From NCBI RefSeq assembly GCF_003711105.1, contig NZ_CP023865.1, forward strand, positions 1,834,001 through 1,898,000: 64,000 nucleotides of DNA, written 5' to 3'. Shown piece after piece: positions 1-10,927 of this stretch (position 1 is its first letter; every line of letters begins with the position of its first letter). The notes beneath the pieces were generated by a model, which saw only the letters and a list, made by a program, of their open reading frames with translations, did not search any database and was not told the origin of the DNA. Origin of the DNA: Actinoplanes teichomyceticus ATCC 31121 (GTDB taxonomy: Bacteria > Actinomycetota > Actinomycetes > Mycobacteriales > Micromonosporaceae). The position numbers were made by a program, and so were the translations under genes.

Positions 1-78
1 CAGAAGTCGCCCCGCGACGCGGTGGCCGAGCTGGTCAACGCCGGCAACCACCCGGCGACCCCGAGGCCGGTCCGATGA
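1..78 (+). CDS. trpC: Indole-3-glycerol phosphate synthase, C-terminal end (partial)
   Basis: The last 25 codons of the enzyme that closes the indole ring in tryptophan synthesis; the rest lies before the window. Reading from base 1 gives a tail containing [17 protein letters not shown] and ends in TGA. That stop shares bases with the trpB start (ATGA), the usual coupled junction. Identification rests on this typical actinobacterial TrpC tail and on the position directly before trpB; no catalytic residue is in view. Confidence 0.8.
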   Translation, partial: QKSPRDAVAELVNAGNHPATPRPVR

Positions 79-1316
79 GCACGCCGACGATGCCCGATCT
101 GGCCGGCCACTTCGGACGGTTCGGCGGCCGGTTCGTCCCGGAAGCGCTGATCAAGGCGCTGGACGAGCTGGAGGCGGCGTACCGGTCGGCCAAGACCGAC
201 CCGGAGTTCCAGGCGCGTTTCCAGGATCTGCTGCTCAACTACGCCGGCACGCCCTCCCTGCTCTACCGGGCGGAGCGGCTGTCCGCGGCGCTCGGCGCGG
301 AGATCCTGCTCAAGCGGGAGGACCTGAACCACACCGGCGCCCACAAGGTACGCAACGTGCTGGGCCAGGCGCTGCTCGCCAAGCGGATGGGCAAGCCCCG
401 GGTGATCGCCGAGACCGGCGCCGGTCAGCACGGCGTGGCCAGCGCGACCGCGGCCGCCCTGCTGGACCTCGAGTGCGTGGTCTACATGGGCGAGACCGAC
501 ACCGAGCGGCAGGCGCTCAACGTGGCCCGGATGCGGATGCTCGGCGCCACCGTCGTGCCGGTGACGAACGGGTCGCGCACCCTCAAGGACGCCCTGAACG
601 AGGCGCTGCGCGACTGGGTCTCCAGCGTGGAGACCACCCACTACCTGCTGGGCACGGCGGCCGGTCCGCACCCGTTCCCGGAGATCGTCCGGGACTTCGT
701 GGGCGGCATCGGGATCGAGGCCCGGCAGCAGTGCCTGGACCAGCTCGGCCGGCTGCCGGACGCGGTCGCGGCCTGCGTCGGCGGCGGCTCCAACGCGATC
801 GGCATCTTCCACGCCTTCGTCCCGGACTCCTCGGTCCGGCTGTACGGCTTCGAGGCCGGCGGTGACGGCGTGGAGACCGGCCGGCACGCCGCCTCGATCA
901 CCGGCGGCTCGGTCGGCGTGCTGCACGGCAACCGCACCTACCTGCTGCAGGACGAGGACGGGCAGACCATCGAGTCGCACTCGATCTCGGCCGGCCTGGA
1001 CTACCCGGGTGTCGGCCCGGAGCACGCCTGGTTGCACGACACCGGCCGGGCGGTGTACGAGCCGATCACCGACGCCGAGGCGATGGCCGCGTTCCAGCTG
1101 CTCTGCCGCACCGAGGGGATCATCCCGGCGATCGAGAGCTCGCACGCGCTGGCCGGCGCCGCGAAGATCGCCCCGCGGCTGCGCGAGGAGCTGGGCCGCA
1201 CCCCGACCATCGTGGTGAACCTGTCCGGCCGCGGTGACAAGGACGTGCACACCGCGGGCGCGTACTTCGGCATCCTGGACCCGGTCGAGCCGGTCGTCCC
1301 GGGGGAGAACACATGA
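75..1316 (+). CDS. trpB: Tryptophan synthase beta chain
   Basis: Condenses indole with L-serine to make tryptophan on pyridoxal phosphate, in the cytoplasmic alpha2-beta2 complex. The protein is 413 aa, the usual length. Visible are the PLP lysine K91 in [10 protein letters not shown], the catalytic glutamate E113 in ETGAGQHG, and the phosphate-binding loop GGGSNA starting at residue 236. The ATG overlaps the trpC stop and the trpA ATG overlaps this stop, so trpC, trpB and trpA are translationally coupled in one operon. No regulatory site is visible inside the window because the operon start lies upstream. Confidence 0.97.
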   Translation: MSTPTMPDLAGHFGRFGGRFVPEALIKALDELEAAYRSAKTDPEFQARFQDLLLNYAGTPSLLYRAERLSAALGAEILLKREDLNHTGAHKVRNVLGQALLAKRMGKPRVIAETGAGQHGVASATAAALLDLECVVYMGETDTERQALNVARMRMLGATVVPVTNGSRTLKDALNEALRDWVSSVETTHYLLGTAAGPHPFPEIVRDFVGGIGIEARQQCLDQLGRLPDAVAACVGGGSNAIGIFHAFVPDSSVRLYGFEAGGDGVETGRHAASITGGSVGVLHGNRTYLLQDEDGQTIESHSISAGLDYPGVGPEHAWLHDTGRAVYEPITDAEAMAAFQLLCRTEGIIPAIESSHALAGAAKIAPRLREELGRTPTIVVNLSGRGDKDVHTAGAYFGILDPVEPVVPGENT

Positions 1317-2110
1317 GTATCGCGGAGACCTTCGCCAAGGCGAGAGCCGAGAACCGCGCGGTCCTGGTGGGCTGCATGCCGGCCGGCTTCCCGACGATCG
1401 ACCACAGCATCGAGCAGATGATCGCGATGCACGAGTCCGGCTGCGACGTGATCGAGGTCGAGCTTCCGTACTCCGATCCGGTGATGGACGGCCCGGTCAT
1501 CCAGAAGGCCAGCGACATCGCGCTGGCGGGCGGGGTCCGTACCCGGGACACCCTGAAGATCATCGAGGCGGTGGCGTCGGCCGGCGCCACGGTCGTGCTG
1601 ATGACCTACTGGAACCCGATCGAGAAGTACGGCGTCGACGCGTTCGCCCGCGACCTCGCCGCCGCCGGGGCCACCGGGCTGATCACACCCGACCTGATCC
1701 CGGACGAGGCGCAGGAGTGGATCGCCGCCGCCGACCGGCACCGGATCGACCGGACGTTCCTGGTCGCGCCGAGCTCCACCGACGAGCGGATCGCGATGAC
1801 CGTGGCCAACTGCCGCGGCTTCGTCTACGCCACCGCGCTGATGGGCGTCACCGGCGCCCGCACCACGGTCTCCTCGCAGGCGCCCGAGCTGGTCGCCCGG
1901 ATCCGCGGCATCGACCCGGACATGCCGGTCGGGGTCGGGCTGGGCGTCGGCAACGGCGCACAGGCCGCCGAGGTCGCGGCGTTCGCCGACGGGGTGATCG
2001 TGGGCAGCGCGCTGATCCGCTGCATGCTGGACGCCCCGGACCGCGCGGCCGGCCTGCGCCGTCTGGGCGCGCTGAGCGCCGAGCTCGCGCAGGGCGTGCG
2101 CAACCGCTGA
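1313..2110 (+). CDS. trpA: Tryptophan synthase alpha chain
   Basis: Cleaves indole-3-glycerol phosphate to indole and glyceraldehyde 3-phosphate; indole passes through a tunnel to TrpB. It is a 265-aa TIM barrel of normal size. The catalytic pair is visible as E48 ([10 protein letters not shown]) and D59 (SDPVMDGP), and the phosphate-binding end has [10 protein letters not shown] and [11 protein letters not shown]. The start ATG overlaps the trpB stop by four bases. It is the last trp gene here; lgt follows after 134 bases with its own promoter-like element. Confidence 0.96.
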   Translation: MSIAETFAKARAENRAVLVGCMPAGFPTIDHSIEQMIAMHESGCDVIEVELPYSDPVMDGPVIQKASDIALAGGVRTRDTLKIIEAVASAGATVVLMTYWNPIEKYGVDAFARDLAAAGATGLITPDLIPDEAQEWIAAADRHRIDRTFLVAPSSTDERIAMTVANCRGFVYATALMGVTGARTTVSSQAPELVARIRGIDPDMPVGVGLGVGNGAQAAEVAAFADGVIVGSALIRCMLDAPDRAAGLRRLGALSAELAQGVRNR

Positions 2111-2230
2111 CGCCGGCGCGACCGGCCGCCGTGCGGACGGTCGCGCCGGCCGGCGCGACCGTGGCCGCAACGGCCCCGGAAGCCGGCGATGTCAGCTCCC
2201 CCGGGGCATTGCCAACGAGCCCCGCGACGG

Positions 2231-2236
2231 TAGCGT
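2231..2236 (+). promoter_or_regulatory. -10 element for a leaderless lgt transcript
   Basis: TAGCGT, followed by eight bases and then the GTG chosen as the lgt start. There is no Shine-Dalgarno sequence in between. This spacing puts the transcription start at or next to the start codon. Confidence 0.45.
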
Positions 2237-2244
2237 GTGCACCC

Positions 2245-3420
2245 GTGAACTACGCCCTCATCCCCAGTCCCACCACGTCGGTGTGGCACCTGGGCCCGTT
2301 CCCGGTCCGGGCCTACGCGCTCTGCATCATCGCCGGCATGGTCGCCGCCGCCCTGCTCATGGAGCAGCGGCTGCGGCACCGCGGGGTGGCCCCCTGGGTG
2401 TCGCTGGACATGGTGGTGTGGGCGGTGCCGTTCGGCATCATCGGCGCCCGGATCTACCACCTGATCACCTCGCCGCAGGACTACTTCGGCGCCGGTGGCG
2501 ACCCGGTCCGTGCCCTGTACATCTGGGAGGGCGGCCTCGGCATCTGGGGCGCGGTCGCCGGCGGCGCGCTGGGGGCGTGGATCGCCGCCCGGCAGATCGG
2601 CCTGCCGCTGAGCGTGTTCGCCGACGCCCTGGCGCCGGCCCTGCCGGTGGCCCAGGCGATCGGCAGGTTGGGCAACTGGTTCAACAACGAGCTGTACGGC
2701 AAGGTCACCACGCTGCCCTGGGGCCTGCAGGTGCACGAGATGGACTCGGCCAACCCGGGCCACGCCTCGATGGTCGACGGCGAGCCGGTCACCCTGGCCG
2801 ACCTGTACCACCCGACCTTCCTCTACGAGGCGCTCTGGGACCTCGGCATCGCCGCCGTGGTGTGGCTGCTGGACCGCCGGTTCAAGTTCGGCCGCGGGCG
2901 GGCGTTCGCGCTGTACGTGATGGCCTACACGGTCGGCCGGGCGTGGATCGAGATGCTGCGCACCGACGAGGCCACCCACTTCTTCGGTATCCGGCTCAAC
3001 GTGTTCACCTCGCTGGTGGTGTTCCTCGGCGCGGCGATCTACTTCGTCGTGATGCGCGGCCCCCGCGAGTACGTGGTGCCGATCGACGCGCCGGACACCG
3101 AGCCGGAGGCGCCCGCCGGCGGGGACGTCTCGTCGGTGGACGTGACCGCGACCGAGCGCAGCGCGCGGAAGTCCCCGGTCGCCTACCAGGTGGTCGACGA
3201 GGAGCGGTTCCTGGCGTACCAGCGGACCGGTGTGCTGCCCCCGGCCGGCGGCGCGGACGGTGATCCGGCCGCCGGCGGCGCGGACCGTGATCCGGCCGGG
3301 GCGTCGCCGGCCGCCGGACCGGCCGGGCCGCGGGACGAGCCGGGCGACGGGGCGGTGACCACTCCGGTCGTGGAGGCCGACGCCGAGACGGGCCGGGACC
3401 GGTCCGCCGGCGAGCGCTGA
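2245..3420 (+). CDS. lgt: Prolipoprotein diacylglyceryl transferase
   Basis: Membrane enzyme that moves diacylglycerol from phosphatidylglycerol to the lipobox cysteine of prelipoproteins, the first step of lipoprotein maturation. The protein is 391 aa with about seven membrane segments in the first 275 residues. The Lgt signature reads GRLGNWFNNELYG, with R141 and N144 matching the essential Arg and Asn of the family. The start is a GTG without a ribosome binding site but with a -10-like TAGCGT eight bases upstream. The last 115 residues, rich in Ala, Gly, Asp and Pro, form a low-complexity cytoplasmic tail that enterobacterial Lgt lacks but actinobacterial ones often have. Two substrate-like lipoproteins (17334 and 22253) and a third candidate (53307) are encoded in this window. 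Confidence 0.93.
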   Translation: MNYALIPSPTTSVWHLGPFPVRAYALCIIAGMVAAALLMEQRLRHRGVAPWVSLDMVVWAVPFGIIGARIYHLITSPQDYFGAGGDPVRALYIWEGGLGIWGAVAGGALGAWIAARQIGLPLSVFADALAPALPVAQAIGRLGNWFNNELYGKVTTLPWGLQVHEMDSANPGHASMVDGEPVTLADLYHPTFLYEALWDLGIAAVVWLLDRRFKFGRGRAFALYVMAYTVGRAWIEMLRTDEATHFFGIRLNVFTSLVVFLGAAIYFVVMRGPREYVVPIDAPDTEPEAPAGGDVSSVDVTATERSARKSPVAYQVVDEERFLAYQRTGVLPPAGGADGDPAAGGADRDPAGASPAAGPAGPRDEPGDGAVTTPVVEADAETGRDRSAGER

Positions 3421-3447
3421 CCGGCGCGGCCCGCGGAAGGCGGCGGC

Positions 3448-4638
3448 ATGATGCGTACGGCCGTGGTGGTGGGCGCGGGGATGGCGGGTCTGGCCGCCGC
3501 CGGGGCGCTCTCGCGTACCGGATGGCGGGTGACGCTCCTGGAGCGCGCCGAGCGGATCGCCGCGCCGCCCACCGCCGTGGTGCTCTGGCCGAACGGCCGC
3601 CGCGCCCTGGACGCGCTGGACCCGGACGGCGGCTGGTCGGCGATCGCGTCGCCGCTGCCGGACGGCGGGGTGCGCCGCCCGGACGGCCAGTGGCTGGTGC
3701 CGCCACGCCCGCGGCCGGGCGCGGGTGGCCCGTCGCCGGCCGTCGCCCATCTGGAGGATCTGTACGACGCGCTGGTCGCCGGCCTGGGCGACGTCGAGAT
3801 CCGCACCGGCTTCGAGGTGACCACGGTCCGCACCGGCCCGCGCGACCGGCCCGCGGTCGGTGACGGCCGCACCCTGATCGAGGCGGACCTGCTGGTCGCC
3901 GCGGACGGCATCGACAGCCGGGTGCGCGCGGCGCTGGCCCCCGAGTCGGTCGCGGTCGGCTCCGGTTTCGCCGCCTGGCAGGCGGTGATCCCCGGGTACC
4001 GGGTGCCACGGCTCGCCGAGGGGCACGCGCTCGGCGGCGAGACCCTCGGCGCCGGCTATCGCTTCGTGACCATCCCGCTCGGCGCGCACGCGGCCGGCCG
4101 GGGCGGCATCTACTGGGTGGCCACCGCGGCCGGCGCGGCCCGCCCGGAGCCGGCCGCCGCCCAGCTCGCGTTGCTGCAGCGCTGGTTCGCCGGCTGGCAC
4201 GAGCCGGTGGGGGAGCTGCTCGCGCTGACCCGCCCCGAGGAGCTGGTCCCTCAGGGCGTCCGCGAGCTGCGGCCGCTGCCCCGGACGTACGCCTACCCGT
4301 CCGGCCCGGGCGGCGTCCTGCTGATCGGCGACGCCGCCCACGCCATGCCGCACCACCTCGGCCAGGGCGCCTGCCTGGCCTTCGAGGACGCCGCCACGCT
4401 GCGCCCGCTGCTCGCCGGCGCGGCCCCGGGCGACGCGCTGATCCGGGCGCTCGCCGACTACACCCGGTTGCGGCAGCCGCGCACCACCACGGTGGTCCGG
4501 CAGAACCGCCGGATGTCCGCGGTGGTCCAGGCCCGCGGCCGCCTCGCGCTGCGCGCTCGCGACGCCGCGCTCAACCACATGCGTCCCCGGCTGCTGGGCC
4601 GCATCCACGCGGCCTCGGACTGGTCCCCACCGGAGTGA
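3448..4638 (+). CDS. FAD-dependent monooxygenase (PHBH-like)
   Basis: A probable flavoprotein hydroxylase of the p-hydroxybenzoate hydroxylase group, which uses NAD(P)H and oxygen to hydroxylate an aromatic or related small molecule. The protein is 396 aa. The N-terminal Rossmann dinucleotide fold shows GAGMAGLAAA at about residues 9-18, and the second FAD motif reads LIGDAAHAMPHH around residues 292-303, followed by GQGACLAFED. The start is the first of two adjacent ATG codons, behind a GGAAGG ribosome binding site. It stands 27 bases after lgt and may be co-transcribed with it. The substrate is unknown, and no biosynthetic cluster surrounds it. Confidence 0.8.
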   Translation: MMRTAVVVGAGMAGLAAAGALSRTGWRVTLLERAERIAAPPTAVVLWPNGRRALDALDPDGGWSAIASPLPDGGVRRPDGQWLVPPRPRPGAGGPSPAVAHLEDLYDALVAGLGDVEIRTGFEVTTVRTGPRDRPAVGDGRTLIEADLLVAADGIDSRVRAALAPESVAVGSGFAAWQAVIPGYRVPRLAEGHALGGETLGAGYRFVTIPLGAHAAGRGGIYWVATAAGAARPEPAAAQLALLQRWFAGWHEPVGELLALTRPEELVPQGVRELRPLPRTYAYPSGPGGVLLIGDAAHAMPHHLGQGACLAFEDAATLRPLLAGAAPGDALIRALADYTRLRQPRTTTVVRQNRRMSAVVQARGRLALRARDAALNHMRPRLLGRIHAASDWSPPE

Positions 4639-5302
4639 CCGCGGCTTCCGGTCCGCCTTCCGGTTGCGGCCCGCATGTGGTCCGAGTCCGCTTCGCACCC
4701 CTTCCGGGTACGACCGGGGAGTCCCGTCCGCGGTCACGCGCCCCGTGCCGGTCGCGCGCGACGTCCGCGTCCCGGCGAGGATCCGGCCGCGCTGCCCGGT
4801 GTCGGCCGGGGCCGGTGGTGGTGACGGCGAGGGAATCACCACCACCGCCAGCCGGGATCGGGGCCGGGCGCGGTCCATGATCACGATGTGGGAGGCGTCC
4901 GCGTCACGGGTGGCTCGGTTCGACACGGTGATTTCACCCATCCGATACACGTGACCACCCAGGGCGCAACCGGTGGTCGGAAGCCTGCCGACCCGCGGAT
5001 CGGTAAGGGTCCCTTGGCCTTATGGCACTTACGGTGTACCAAAATGTGGGAAGTGTGAGCGATTCGCGCGCCGCTGCCCGGCCCGCGCCGCGGCGCCTCG
5101 GGCGAGCCCCCGGTCCGGGCCTCGCCCGAGCCGCCGCGCGGAGTCTGCGCGAGCCCTCGCCCGGCCCCGGGGAGAGCCCCGTGCCGGCGCGCACGGAGGC
5201 TGGTGACCAGGGCCGGAGCGGCCCCCGGTGGTCCGACGGGATCCGGTCGGCGAGCCCGCCGCGCGGAGTCCGCGAGCTACCGCGCCGGGCTCGCGGCCGG
5301 GC
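4639..5302. other. Gene-free spacer between convergent genes
   Basis: 664 bases with no gene I can support. Short open frames here have no recognisable protein features. An A/T-richer island lies at about 5006-5065 and resembles a promoter region without a clear product downstream. A 10-bp inverted repeat at 5097-5130 lies nearer the minus-strand gene end. Confidence 0.5.
5097..5130. terminator. GC-rich inverted repeat, possible terminator
   Basis: CTCGGGCGAG at 5097-5106 pairs with CTCGCCCGAG at 5121-5130, with 14 bases between them. It lies between two convergent genes and could end either transcript, but it has no T-run, so the call is weak. Confidence 0.3.
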
Positions 5303-6181
5303 TCAGAGCGGGACCGCCGCCGGCTCGGCGATGCAGGCGGTGCCGATCCGGCGGAACCCGACCCGGGTGTAGAGCCGGGCCACGTCGTCGTCCCCGGCGG
5401 AGAGGAAGACCAGGCGGACGCCGCGGTCGAGCAGGTTGCGGGCCAGCGTCGCGGTGAGCTGGGAGGCGTACCCCCGGCCGCGCGCGGACGGCAGCGTGGC
5501 GACCCCGGCGATCTCGGCCACGTCACCGACCCGCTGGCTGGTGCCGGTGGCCAGGATGCCCTCGTCCGGCGACTCCACCACCGCGGTCTGGTAGTCCCCG
5601 CCGGACAGCATCGTCCCGACCTGCCGGGCCGCCTCGTCGCTGAGGTCCACGGCCGCCGCGGCGTCCCGCTCGGACGGCCCCGCCCCGTCGATGACCAGGG
5701 CTTTCTCCGCGATCTCCAGGGCCGAGCGATAGGCCGGCGCGGCGAAGGCGAGCCGGGCCACGGCGCGGGCCGCGCGCAGTTCGGCGGGGAACCCGGGCGT
5801 GGCGGGGTCGAGCATCCGGATCGTCGCGCCGGGTACCGGCAGGTCCGGCACCAGGGCCTGCGGGTCGAGCCGCAGCAGCGGCGCGAGCAGCACCTCCAGG
5901 CCGGCCGAGCGGGCCACCGCGAGCAGGTCCGGCGTGGTCTCGTGCACCCACTCGAAGGCCTCGGGCAGGCCCAGCTCCCGCTGCCGGGCGCGGACCGCGG
6001 TGAGGTCGGCGGCGCTCGGGGTGGCCGCGCCGGGCCGGGGCCGGGCATAGTAGGGCCAGCCCTCGCCGTCGCGGACGAAGAGCACCAGCGAGCCGATCTC
6101 CTCGGCCCGCGCCCAGGGTCGGGGCAAAGCGTCGTAGAACCGTTCGAGCCGGTCGAAGAGGTCGGAATCCACTCGTGCCAT
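5303..6181 (-). CDS. GNAT family N-acetyltransferase
   Basis: A 292-aa protein with an acetyl-CoA-binding GNAT domain in its last 110 residues: VAEIAGVATLPSARGRGYAS is motif A with the pyrophosphate loop (RGRGYAS), followed by a strand and then LYTRVGFRRIG (motif B). The first 180 residues are a variable region that probably sets the substrate. This layout is common in actinobacterial acetyltransferases of unknown substrate. The ATG has no ribosome binding site, but TAGTCT ends six bases upstream on the same strand, so a leaderless mRNA is likely. It is transcribed divergently from gltB. Confidence 0.8.
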   Translation of the reverse strand: MARVDSDLFDRLERFYDALPRPWARAEEIGSLVLFVRDGEGWPYYARPRPGAATPSAADLTAVRARQRELGLPEAFEWVHETTPDLLAVARSAGLEVLLAPLLRLDPQALVPDLPVPGATIRMLDPATPGFPAELRAARAVARLAFAAPAYRSALEIAEKALVIDGAGPSERDAAAAVDLSDEAARQVGTMLSGGDYQTAVVESPDEGILATGTSQRVGDVAEIAGVATLPSARGRGYASQLTATLARNLLDRGVRLVFLSAGDDDVARLYTRVGFRRIGTACIAEPAAVPL

Positions 6182-6187
6182 CGCGCG

Positions 6188-6193
6188 AGACTA
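6188..6193 (-). promoter_or_regulatory. -10 element for a leaderless GNAT transcript
   Basis: On the minus strand TAGTCT is followed by six bases and the ATG. No ribosome binding site is present between them. Confidence 0.4.
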
Positions 6194-6251
6194 CCGGTCT
6201 CCGGTTCGGCTGTGCTATTCAGTTCGTCCACGCAGAGCCGAGTGTTCCGGA

Positions 6252-6278
6252 GCCAGGTGTGATCAATCCGTACCTGGC
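6252..6278. promoter_or_regulatory. Inverted repeat upstream of gltB, possible operator
   Basis: GCCAGGT (6252-6258) is the reverse complement of ACCTGGC (6272-6278), with 13 bases between. It lies in the 192-base divergent region between the GNAT gene and gltB, about 95 bases before the gltB start. A regulator site is possible; I could not match it to a known nitrogen-control motif such as a GlnR box. Confidence 0.3.
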
Positions 6279-6373
6279 GGAGATCGGTGTCTTTTACCGT
6301 AGACTCGAGTGACTTTGCAGGGCCGACGTCGTCCCGACCTTGAAATGAAACACCAGAGACGACAGGAGGCCCG

Positions 6374-9300
6374 GTGGCATATCCGCACCCCCAGGGGTTG
6401 TACGACCCGGCGTACGAGCGTGACGCCTGTGGCGTGGCCTTTGTTGCTGACATTCATGGCCGTCGTAGCCACGACGTGGTGGCGAAGGGCCTGTCGGCGC
6501 TCATCCGCCTGGACCACCGGGGCGCGCGTGGCGCCGAGCAGAACACCGGCGACGGCGCCGGGATCATGATCCAGGTCCCGGACGAGTACTACCGCGCGAT
6601 CACCGACTTCGACCTGCCGCCGGCGGGCCACTACGCGACCGGTCTGGTCTTCCTGCCGACCGACGCCGACGACGCGGCCCGCGCGATCAAGGTCTTCGAG
6701 AAGTACGCGCTCGTCGAGGGTGGCGAGCTGCTGGGCTGGCGCGACGTGCCGGTGGACCCGTCCGGCCTGGGCGCCACCGCCGAGGACGCGCGCCCGGCGA
6801 TCCGCCAGGTCTTCCTGGCCGCGCACCGGCTGGTCGACTCGCCCGCCGGCCCGGCCGGTGAGCAGCTGTCCGGCCTGGAGCTGGACCGGGTGGCGTTCTG
6901 CATCCGCAAGCAGGCCGAGCGGGAGACGTCGCAGCGCGGCGTGCCGGCGTACTTCCCGTCGCTGTCCTCGCGCACCGTCACGTACAAGGGGATGCTCACC
7001 CCCGAGCAGCTCCCGGCGTTCTTCCCGGAGCTGTCCGACGAGCGGGTGAGCAGCGCGATCGCCCTGGTGCACTCCCGGTTCTCGACGAACACGTTCCCGT
7101 CGTGGCCGCTGGCCCACCCGTACCGCCTGATCGCGCACAACGGCGAGATCAACACCATCCGGGGCAACAAGAACTGGATGGCCGCGCGCGAGGCGCTGCT
7201 GGCGACGCCGAACATCCCGGGCAACATCAAGCGGCTGTTCCCGATCAACTCGCCCGAGGCGTCCGACTCGGCCAGCTTCGACGAGGTGCTGGAGCTGCTG
7301 CACCTGGCCGGCCGGAGCCTGCCGCACGCGGTGCTGATGATGATCCCGGAGGCGTGGGAGAACGACCTGGGCATGGACCCGGCGCGGCGTGCCTTCTACC
7401 GCTTCCACGCCAGCCTGATGGAGCCGTGGGACGGCCCGGCCGCGGTGGCCTTCACCGACGGCACGGTCATCGGCGCGGTGCTGGACCGCAACGGCCTGCG
7501 TCCGGGCCGCTGGTGGCACACCCGCGACGGCCTGGTGGTGCTCGGCTCGGAGGCCGGCGTGATCGACGTCGAGCCGGCCGAGGTGGTCGCCAAGGGCCGG
7601 TTGCAGCCGGGCAAGATGTTCCTGGTCGACACCGCGGCCGGGCGGATCGTGCACGACGACGAGATCAAGGCCGAGCTGGCCGCCGCGCAGCCGTACGCGG
7701 ACTGGCTGCACGCCGGGCTGATCGAGCTCGCCGACCTGCCCCCGCGCGAGCACGTGATCTACACGCACGACTCGGTGCTGCGCCGCCAGCAGGTCTTCGG
7801 ATACACCGAGGAAGAGCTGAAGATCATGGTCGCGCCGATGGCGCGGACCGGCGCCGAGCCGCTCGGCTCGATGGGCACGGACACCCCGATCTCCCCGCTG
7901 TCGGCCCGCCCGCGGCTGCTGTTCGACTACTTCCACCAGCTGTTCGCCCAGGTCACCAACCCGCCGCTGGACGCCATCCGGGAGGAGCTGGTCACCAGCC
8001 TGGCGTCCACCATCGGCCCGGAGGGCAACCTGCTCGACCCGGGACCGGCGAGCTGCCGGCAGGTGGTCCTGCCGTACCCGGTGATCGACAACGACGAGCT
8101 GGCCAAGCTGCTCTCCATCGACGAGGACGGCGACCTGCCCGGCTTCAAGGCGGTCCGGGTCTCCGGCCTGTACCCGCTGCGCGACGGCGCGGCCGGGATC
8201 AAGGCGCGGCTCACCCAGATCTGCCGGCACGTCTCCGAGGCGATCGAGGACGGCGTGCGCATCCTGGTGCTCTCCGACCGCGACTCCAACGCGGACCTGG
8301 CGCCGATCCCGTCGCTGCTGCTCACCGCGGCGGTGCACCAGCACCTGGTGCGGGAGCAGACCCGCACCCAGGTGGCCCTGGTGGTGGAGTCCGGCGACTG
8401 CCGCGAGGTGCACCACGCGGCGGTGCTGATCGGCTTCGGCGCGGCGGCGGTCAACCCGTACCTGGCCTTCGAGAGCGTGGACGACCTGATCGCCACCGGC
8501 GCGCTGGTCGGCATCGAGCCGCGCAAGGCGGTGCGCAACTACGTCAAGGCGCTCGGCAAGGGCGTCCTGAAGATCATGTCGAAGATGGGCATCTCCACGG
8601 TGTCCTCGTACTGCGGCGCGCAGGTGTTCGAGGCCGTCGGCCTGGACAACAAGCTGCTGCAGCGCTACTTCGCGGGCACGTCGGGCCGGATCGGCGGCGT
8701 CGGGCTGGCCGAGATCCACGCCGAGGTCAAGGCGCGGCACGAGAAGGCGTACCCGGCGAACCCGGCCGAGCGGGCGCACCGCCGGCTGGAGGTCGGCGGT
8801 GAGTACCAGTGGCGCCGCGAGGGCGAGATCCACCTGTTCAACCCGGAGACCGTCTTCCTGCTGCAGCACGCCACCCGCAGCAAGCAGTACGACGTCTTCA
8901 AGCGCTACACCAGCAAGGTCGACGAGCTGGCCGGTCAGGCCGGTTCGCTGCGCGGCCTGTTCCGTTTCGCCAGCGAGCGGGCCCCGGTCCCGCTGGACGA
9001 GGTGGAGCCGGCCAGCGAGATCGTCAAGCGGTTCGCCACCGGCGCGATGAGCTACGGCTCGATCTCCGCCGAGTCGCACGAGACGCTGGCCATCGCGATG
9101 AACCGGCTCGGCGGCAAGTCCAACACCGGTGAGGGCGGCGAGGACGTCGAGCGCCTGTACGACCCGGAGCGCCGCTCCAGCGTCAAGCAGATCGCGTCCG
9201 GCCGGTTCGGCGTGACCAGCGAGTACCTGGTGAACGCCGACGACCTGCAGATCAAGATGGCGCAGGGCGCGAAGCCCGGCGAGGGTGGCCAGCTGCCCGG

Positions 9301-10927
9301 CAACAAGGTGTGGCCGTGGGTCGCCAAGACCCGGCACGCCACCCCCGGCGTGGGCCTGATCTCGCCGCCGCCGCACCACGACATCTACTCGATCGAGGAC
9401 CTGGCGCAGCTGGTCCACGACCTGAAGATGGTCAACCCGGCCTCCCGGGTGCACGTGAAGCTGGTCAGCGAGATCGGCGTGGGCACCGTGGCGGCCGGTG
9501 TGGCCAAGCTGAAGGCCGACGTCATCCTGATCTCCGGGCACGACGGCGGCACCGGCGCGTCCCCGCTGAACTCGCTCAAGCACGCCGGAACCCCGTGGGA
9601 GCTGGGCCTGGCCGAGGCGCAGCAGACGCTGCTGCTGAACAAGCTGCGTGACCGGGTCACCGTGCAGGTCGACGGCCAGCTCAAGACCGGCCGGGACGTG
9701 GTGATCGCGGCGCTGCTGGGCGCCGAGGAGTTCGGTTTCGCGACCGCGCCGCTGATCGTCTCCGGCTGCATCATGATGCGGGTCTGCCACCTGGACACCT
9801 GCCCGGTCGGCATCGCCACGCAGAACCCGGTGCTGCGCGAGCGGTTCACCGGCAAGCCGGAGTTCGTGGAGAACTTCTTCATCTTCCTCGCCGAGGAGGT
9901 CCGGGAGATCCTCGCCGAGCTCGGCTTCCGCAGCATCGAGGAGGCCATCGGCCACGCCGAGGTGCTCGACGTGGTCGAGGCGATCGACCACTGGAAGGCC
10001 AAGGGCCTCGACCTGTCGCCGGTGCTCTACGTCCCCGAGCTGCCCGAGGGCGCGGCTCGCCGCGGCGTGGTGGCCCAGGACCACGGCTTGGAGAAGGCGC
10101 TGGACAACGAGCTGATCGCGCTGGCCCAGCCGGCCCTGATCAAGGGGGCCAAGGTCCGGGCCGAGGTGACCATCCGCAACGACCAGCGCAGCGTCGGCGC
10201 GATGCTGGGCGGCGAGGTGAGCCGGCGCTACGGCGGCAACGGCCTGCCCGACGACACCATCGAGTTCACCCTGCGCGGCACCGGTGGCCAGTCGTTCGGC
10301 GCGTTCCTGCCGCGGGGCGTCACCCTGCGGCTGATCGGCGACACCAACGACTACGTCGCCAAGGGCCTCTCCGGCGGCCGGGTGATCGTGCGACCGGCCG
10401 AGGACGCGCCGTTCGTGGCCGAGGAGAACACCATCGCCGGCAACACCATCCTGTACGGTGCCACCTCCGGCGAGCTGTTCCTGCGCGGCCGGGTCGGCGA
10501 GCGGTTCGCGGTCCGCAACTCGGGCGGCTCCGCGGTCGTCGAGGGGGTCGGCGACCACGGCTGCGAGTACATGACCGGTGGCACGGTCGTGGTGCTCGGC
10601 TCGACCGGGCGCAACTTCGCCGCCGGCATGAGCGGTGGCAAGGCGTTCGTGCTCGGCCTCAAGCCGGAGCTGGTCAACCCGGAGCTGGTGGACCTGGCGC
10701 CGCTCACCGACGAGGAGGGCGAGCTGGTGCGCTCGCTGGTGGAGAAGCACCACGCGGAGACCGACTCGGCGGTGGCCGGGCGGCTGCTGAAGGACTGGCC
10801 GGCCGCGGTCGAGCAGTTCACCGCGGTGGTGCCGCGCGATTACAAGCGCGTGATGGAGCTGATCAGGACCGCCGAAGCCGCCGGTCGCAACGTGGACGAA
10901 GCGGTCATGGGGGTCACCAGTGCCTGA
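6374..10927 (+). CDS. gltB: Glutamate synthase, large (alpha) subunit
   Basis: Makes glutamate from glutamine and 2-oxoglutarate, with electrons from the GltD subunit. The protein is 1517 aa, full length. After an 18-residue propeptide the glutamine amidotransferase nucleophile is C19 in ERDACGVAF, which should become the N-terminus after processing. Further on come [12 protein letters not shown], the FMN-binding synthase barrel, the 3Fe-4S cluster cysteines C1132, C1138 and C1143 ([13 protein letters not shown]), and the C-terminal beta-helix domain rich in Gly. The GTG start is set by AGGAGG at 6364-6369, four bases upstream. gltD follows with an 8-base overlap. The complete antisense open frame across this gene reflects codon bias. 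Confidence 0.97.
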   Translation: MAYPHPQGLYDPAYERDACGVAFVADIHGRRSHDVVAKGLSALIRLDHRGARGAEQNTGDGAGIMIQVPDEYYRAITDFDLPPAGHYATGLVFLPTDADDAARAIKVFEKYALVEGGELLGWRDVPVDPSGLGATAEDARPAIRQVFLAAHRLVDSPAGPAGEQLSGLELDRVAFCIRKQAERETSQRGVPAYFPSLSSRTVTYKGMLTPEQLPAFFPELSDERVSSAIALVHSRFSTNTFPSWPLAHPYRLIAHNGEINTIRGNKNWMAAREALLATPNIPGNIKRLFPINSPEASDSASFDEVLELLHLAGRSLPHAVLMMIPEAWENDLGMDPARRAFYRFHASLMEPWDGPAAVAFTDGTVIGAVLDRNGLRPGRWWHTRDGLVVLGSEAGVIDVEPAEVVAKGRLQPGKMFLVDTAAGRIVHDDEIKAELAAAQPYADWLHAGLIELADLPPREHVIYTHDSVLRRQQVFGYTEEELKIMVAPMARTGAEPLGSMGTDTPISPLSARPRLLFDYFHQLFAQVTNPPLDAIREELVTSLASTIGPEGNLLDPGPASCRQVVLPYPVIDNDELAKLLSIDEDGDLPGFKAVRVSGLYPLRDGAAGIKARLTQICRHVSEAIEDGVRILVLSDRDSNADLAPIPSLLLTAAVHQHLVREQTRTQVALVVESGDCREVHHAAVLIGFGAAAVNPYLAFESVDDLIATGALVGIEPRKAVRNYVKALGKGVLKIMSKMGISTVSSYCGAQVFEAVGLDNKLLQRYFAGTSGRIGGVGLAEIHAEVKARHEKAYPANPAERAHRRLEVGGEYQWRREGEIHLFNPETVFLLQHATRSKQYDVFKRYTSKVDELAGQAGSLRGLFRFASERAPVPLDEVEPASEIVKRFATGAMSYGSISAESHETLAIAMNRLGGKSNTGEGGEDVERLYDPERRSSVKQIASGRFGVTSEYLVNADDLQIKMAQGAKPGEGGQLPGNKVWPWVAKTRHATPGVGLISPPPHHDIYSIEDLAQLVHDLKMVNPASRVHVKLVSEIGVGTVAAGVAKLKADVILISGHDGGTGASPLNSLKHAGTPWELGLAEAQQTLLLNKLRDRVTVQVDGQLKTGRDVVIAALLGAEEFGFATAPLIVSGCIMMRVCHLDTCPVGIATQNPVLRERFTGKPEFVENFFIFLAEEVREILAELGFRSIEEAIGHAEVLDVVEAIDHWKAKGLDLSPVLYVPELPEGAARRGVVAQDHGLEKALDNELIALAQPALIKGAKVRAEVTIRNDQRSVGAMLGGEVSRRYGGNGLPDDTIEFTLRGTGGQSFGAFLPRGVTLRLIGDTNDYVAKGLSGGRVIVRPAEDAPFVAEENTIAGNTILYGATSGELFLRGRVGERFAVRNSGGSAVVEGVGDHGCEYMTGGTVVVLGSTGRNFAAGMSGGKAFVLGLKPELVNPELVDLAPLTDEEGELVRSLVEKHHAETDSAVAGRLLKDWPAAVEQFTAVVPRDYKRVMELIRTAEAAGRNVDEAVMGVTSA

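Noticed and set aside
1825..4950. A 1041-codon minus-strand frame across trpA, lgt and the monooxygenase gene
   Set aside because: It is antisense to three recognisable genes and has low-complexity composition; only its first 40 residues lie outside them and show no known motif.
5022..5372. A possible small gene in the 4.6-5.3 kb spacer (starts MALTVYQNVG)
   Set aside because: After 15 residues it becomes Arg/Pro/Ala low complexity, overlaps the end of the convergent GNAT gene and has no family resemblance. I keep only the A/T-rich island as an observation.
6300..6373. A GlnR box before gltB
   Set aside because: The only GAAAC lacks a proper GTNAC half-site six bases upstream (it reads GACCT).
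6263..10753. A 1496-codon open frame antisense to gltB
   Set aside because: It follows from the codon bias of gltB (G/C third positions leave the opposite frame without stops). Its translation is His/Gln/Arg/Asp/Leu/Val-rich without any recognisable domain, and it mirrors the real gene along its whole length.
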